DNA from: an uncultured Flavobacteriaceae bacterium
Lineage (GTDB): Bacteria > Bacteroidota > Bacteroidia > Flavobacteriales > Flavobacteriaceae
DNA: 45,810 nt
NCBI GenBank assembly: GCA_913061125.1
Contig: CAJXUB010000010.1
Location: 1 to 45,810, forward strand
Direction of reading: 5' to 3'
The notes under the pieces were generated by a model that worked only from the letters and a program-made list of their open reading frames with translations, searched no databases and had not been told where the DNA came from. How positions within the stretch are numbered: the stretch's first letter is position 1; the number at the start of each line of letters is the position of its first letter. Both the position numbers and the translations under genes were made by a program. Positions 43,537 through 45,810 of the stretch are shown in pieces.

Positions 43537-43544
43537 CAAATTTA
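43537..43544 (-). promoter_or_regulatory. Putative -7 element for mnmA (possible leaderless start)
   Basis: Read on the minus strand the bases spell TAAATTTG, an exact TAnnTTTG match that ends 4 bases before the ATG at 43532. The transcript would start at or within the start codon. No -33 TTG lies at a fitting distance. Confidence 0.38.
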
Positions 43545-43578
43545 AGAATATTTCGTGGGGCTTTAATTTTTAGAAATA

Positions 43579-43602
43579 AAAAACTGCCCGAAGGCAGTTT
43601 TA
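43579..43602 (-). terminator. Rho-independent terminator for the pyrG-yidC unit, UUCG tetraloop
   Basis: On the minus strand AAAACTGCC, loop TTCG and GGCAGTTTT form a stem whose closing pair and loop, C(UUCG)G, is exceptionally stable. A T-rich run follows. It lies 7 bases after the yidC stop codon and before the mnmA promoter. Confidence 0.87.
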
Positions 43603-43608
43603 ATGGGG

Positions 43609-45477
43609 TTATTTTTTTCGACGCTCTTGTGCGGCTTTTTGTTTTTCGGCCTGTTCCATAATTTCGGCCATTTTCTTTTGAAATTTATTTTGCTTTTTGG
43701 GCTTGGCTTTGTTGACTTCAATTTGCGCCAGGACTTTATCCTCATCGATGATGTAATTTTTGATTACCAACATAATACCGATACTAATTAGGTTGGATAC
43801 GAAGTAATATAAACTCAACCCGGAAGCATAATTATTGAAGAAAAATAACATTAATAGTGGGGAGAAATAAATCATGTATTTCATCATCTTGGCCATATCG
43901 GGCATGCCTTCTTGTTGAGGTTGAGCGGCCATATTTTGCCCTGTGGTCATTCGCATGTAGAAAAATATGGCTATGGAGGCCAAAATGGGAAATAAGCTGA
44001 TGTGATCCCCATAAAATGGAATGTTAAATGGCAATTCTGCAATGATGTCGTAGGAACTTAAATCATCCACCCAAAGGAAGGGTTTCTGACGCAACTCAAA
44101 GGCGATGGGGAAAAACATGAATAGGGAATAAAATACAGGAATTTGAAGCAACCCAGGCAAACAACCGCTCAGAGGACTGGCTCCAGCTTTGTTTTGAAGG
44201 GCCATGGTCTCTTGTTGCGCCTTCATTTTATTATTCTTGTATTTCTCTCTTAGGGCATCCAGTTCAGGTTTTAAAATTTTCATTTTGGCCTGAGACAGAA
44301 ATTGTTTGTATTGTACAAAAGATAATAGAATTTTGACCATAATGGTCATGACAATAATCGCTATTCCATAGGATAAAAAACTGCTAAGCCAAGCATATAG
44401 TGGACCGAAAACAGATTTATTAATCCACCCAAAAATACCCCATCCAAATGGGATGCTACTTTCTAAATTTTTGTCGTACTGCTTTAACGCTTTCGCATAG
44501 GTTGGTCCGAAATAAAAATCCATATTCTGAGCCAACTCTCCTCCAGCAAATGACAAGGAAAATTTGGTCGAATATTGTTTCGTAAAAAGTGTGTCAATTG
44601 TTTCATCCTCCACCAGATCCATGGATTTGAGATTTACCGATTTCAAGGGATTATTCGGAACTAAAATTGAACTAAAAAAGTGTTGCCTGTAGGAAATCCA
44701 TGAGACGTTTTCAACTGCCTCGTCATCATCCCCGGTTTGTGATAATTTATTGACTTTATCGCCATCGTGCTCGTAAGTTAACCGAGTGTATCGGTTTTCA
44801 AACGAAATGCTTTGATCTTGCCGTAAGGCCTTTAAATCCCATTCCAATTGGGCTTCTTGGCGGGGGTCAAAAACTGAAGCTAATCCTTGCGATCGAATTG
44901 AAAACCCGAGCATATAATCGTCGGGTCGTAGTGTGTAAATGTATTCTAAAAATTGAGTGTCAGAAACTTTCAGTTTCATGGACAATACTTTATTGGCGCC
45001 GTCCGTCTTCAATTCGGGTTCAAAAAATAATTCGGAAGTGTCGAAATTTCTATTATCAGATGTGGAAAAATTTAAATTGAGTGTCGATGTTCCATTTTTA
45101 ATAAGAAATACGGGGACGGAATCGAAGTTTACAAATTCTTTAAGTCTAACCTCGGAAAGCATCCCTCCTTGATTGTCAATTTTAAGGGATAAAATATCGT
45201 TTTCTAACGTTGTTGTGGATTGTTCCAAAGCGGAAGCGTTTAGGGAATAGGCGAAATCTCCAAGCTTTGTTTTCTGTTCAGCCAAACGTTCGTTGGCTGA
45301 AGGGGTTTCTGATTTAAGTTTCGATGTAGAATTTTGAGAATCGACCTGAGTTTCTTGCGCATTTTGAGTGGCCAATTGCTCTGGAGTGGGTTGATTTTGC
45401 CACATCATATACAGCAAAATGGCGCCTATCAGCATAAAACCAATAAGTGAATTTGTGTCTAATTTTTTCTCTTCCAT
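43609..45477 (-). CDS. yidC: Membrane protein insertase YidC
   Basis: YidC inserts and folds inner-membrane proteins, alone or with SecYEG. The 622-residue protein has an N-terminal membrane helix (LIGFMLIGAILLYMMW), a ~320-residue periplasmic beta domain, and the conserved five-helix core from about residue 345. The groove's positive charge is a lysine (IMVKILLS) where many homologues have arginine. The cytoplasmic hairpin ALREKYKNNKMKAQQE and the box GCLPGLLQIPVFYSLF are present. The C-terminus is Lys/Gln-rich and basic, which in this family can contact ribosomes. pyrG ends 48 bases upstream, so they are probably co-transcribed. Confidence 0.97.
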   Translation of the reverse strand: MEEKKLDTNSLIGFMLIGAILLYMMWQNQPTPEQLATQNAQETQVDSQNSTSKLKSETPSANERLAEQKTKLGDFAYSLNASALEQSTTTLENDILSLKIDNQGGMLSEVRLKEFVNFDSVPVFLIKNGTSTLNLNFSTSDNRNFDTSELFFEPELKTDGANKVLSMKLKVSDTQFLEYIYTLRPDDYMLGFSIRSQGLASVFDPRQEAQLEWDLKALRQDQSISFENRYTRLTYEHDGDKVNKLSQTGDDDEAVENVSWISYRQHFFSSILVPNNPLKSVNLKSMDLVEDETIDTLFTKQYSTKFSLSFAGGELAQNMDFYFGPTYAKALKQYDKNLESSIPFGWGIFGWINKSVFGPLYAWLSSFLSYGIAIIVMTIMVKILLSFVQYKQFLSQAKMKILKPELDALREKYKNNKMKAQQETMALQNKAGASPLSGCLPGLLQIPVFYSLFMFFPIAFELRQKPFLWVDDLSSYDIIAELPFNIPFYGDHISLFPILASIAIFFYMRMTTGQNMAAQPQQEGMPDMAKMMKYMIYFSPLLMLFFFNNYASGLSLYYFVSNLISIGIMLVIKNYIIDEDKVLAQIEVNKAKPKKQNKFQKKMAEIMEQAEKQKAAQERRKK

Positions 45478-45525
45478 AGGATGGTATTGGTCAATTTTTA
45501 TTGGTTCAAATTAACGATAATATTT

Positions 45526-45810
45526 TTATTTAGAAGTATGGTGTTTCAAAGCTGCTTTTACAAATGCCGTAAACAACGGGTGGGGGTTAGCCACAGTACT
45601 CTTATATTCGGGGTGATATTGAACACCTACAAACCAAGGATGATCTGGTATTTCTATAATTTCTACTAAATTTGTATCTGGATTAACACCTGTAGCGATC
45701 ATTCCTTGTGCTTCAATCTGGGTTTTGTAATTGTTATTAAATTCATAACGATGGCGGTGGCGCTCTTCAATGGTGTTTTGATAGTAAACCTGTTCGACTA
45801 TGGAATTTTT
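45526..45810 (-). CDS. pyrG: CTP synthase PyrG, C-terminal end (5' part outside window)
   Basis: The minus-strand frame is open from the window edge to the TAA at 45526-45528; 94 residues are visible. It includes [13 protein letters not shown] and [22 protein letters not shown], the end of the class I glutamine amidotransferase domain. HPE supplies the histidine and glutamate of the catalytic triad; the cysteine lies outside the window. CTP synthase makes CTP from UTP and glutamine. The product ends [13 protein letters not shown]. Being immediately upstream of yidC on the same strand, it should be the first part of one transcript. Confidence 0.95.
   Translation of the reverse strand, partial: KNSIVEQVYYQNTIEERHRHRYEFNNNYKTQIEAQGMIATGVNPDTNLVEIIEIPDHPWFVGVQYHPEYKSTVANPHPLFTAFVKAALKHHTSK

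Noticed and set aside
1-45810. Search for mobile elements, CRISPR, tRNA, toxin-antitoxin or defence genes
   Set aside because: No transposase, integrase, repeat array, tRNA cloverleaf or defence-type motif was seen. All sizeable frames outside the listed genes are shadows of them.

Overview
This window is core chromosome of a low-GC Bacteroidota, most likely a member of the Flavobacteriaceae. Several things point there: the gliding-motility lipoprotein GldI, B12-dependent methylmalonyl-CoA mutase, the long YidC and long multi-membrane signal peptidase I typical of the phylum, OstA-like, DUF5683, DUF3810 and DUF349 proteins, and putative promoters built on the phylum's -7 element TAnnTTTG. Species cannot be told from this stretch. 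Coding density is very high and no gap exceeds about 140 bases. I see no tRNA, rRNA, CRISPR array, insertion sequence or prophage.

Layout. (1) 2-7889, plus strand: the 3' part of methylmalonyl-CoA mutase, then a ParA-like ATPase with an extra C-terminal region, the canonical parA-parB pair, a DUF5683 membrane protein, dapB, lepB and a WbqC-family gene. (2) 7847-14146, minus strand: a tightly packed eight-gene unit read as TPR protein, ribH, two small membrane proteins, mutL, two rhomboid proteases and an endonuclease/exonuclease/phosphatase-family membrane protein. (3) 14283-16071, plus strand: recF, a small lipoprotein and a dciA-like DUF721 gene, coupled by ATGA overlaps. (4) ndk on the minus strand with a hairpin terminator, diverging from nrnA, gldI and a cyclophilin-FKBP fusion lipoprotein (16632-19407). 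(5) pepD on the minus strand (19479-20939), diverging from a DUF3810 putative metalloprotease gene. (6) 22137-31296, plus strand: two amidohydrolase-family exported proteins, a SpoU-type RNA methyltransferase, the bifunctional (p)ppGpp enzyme, a Fur-family regulator and purA. (7) 31395-38566, plus strand: an OstA-like exported protein, a class III aminotransferase, a TPR protein, two tandem DUF368 membrane proteins and aroE. (8) A DUF349 protein (38655-40583) meets the minus-strand unit mnmA, flavin oxidoreductase and mazG with no base between the stop codons. (9) yidC and the 3' end of pyrG on the minus strand close the window.

How it fits together. One theme is genome maintenance: ParA/ParB segregation, RecF, MutL and a DciA-like helicase loader. 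Another is the cell envelope: LepB, YidC, rhomboids, an OstA-like protein, putative undecaprenyl-phosphate translocases (DUF368), periplasmic foldases and GldI. The rest is housekeeping metabolism: DapB, RibH, AroE, PurA, PyrG, Ndk, MazG and Rel.

Nothing here is an obvious new defence or mobile system. The most unusual items are the duplicated ParA with an added C-terminal domain, a set of three amidohydrolase modules of which only the middle one keeps its HxH ligands, MutL with a changed endonuclease motif and no CPHGRP motif, and several -7 elements placed 4-6 bases before ATG codons, which suggests leaderless mRNAs.
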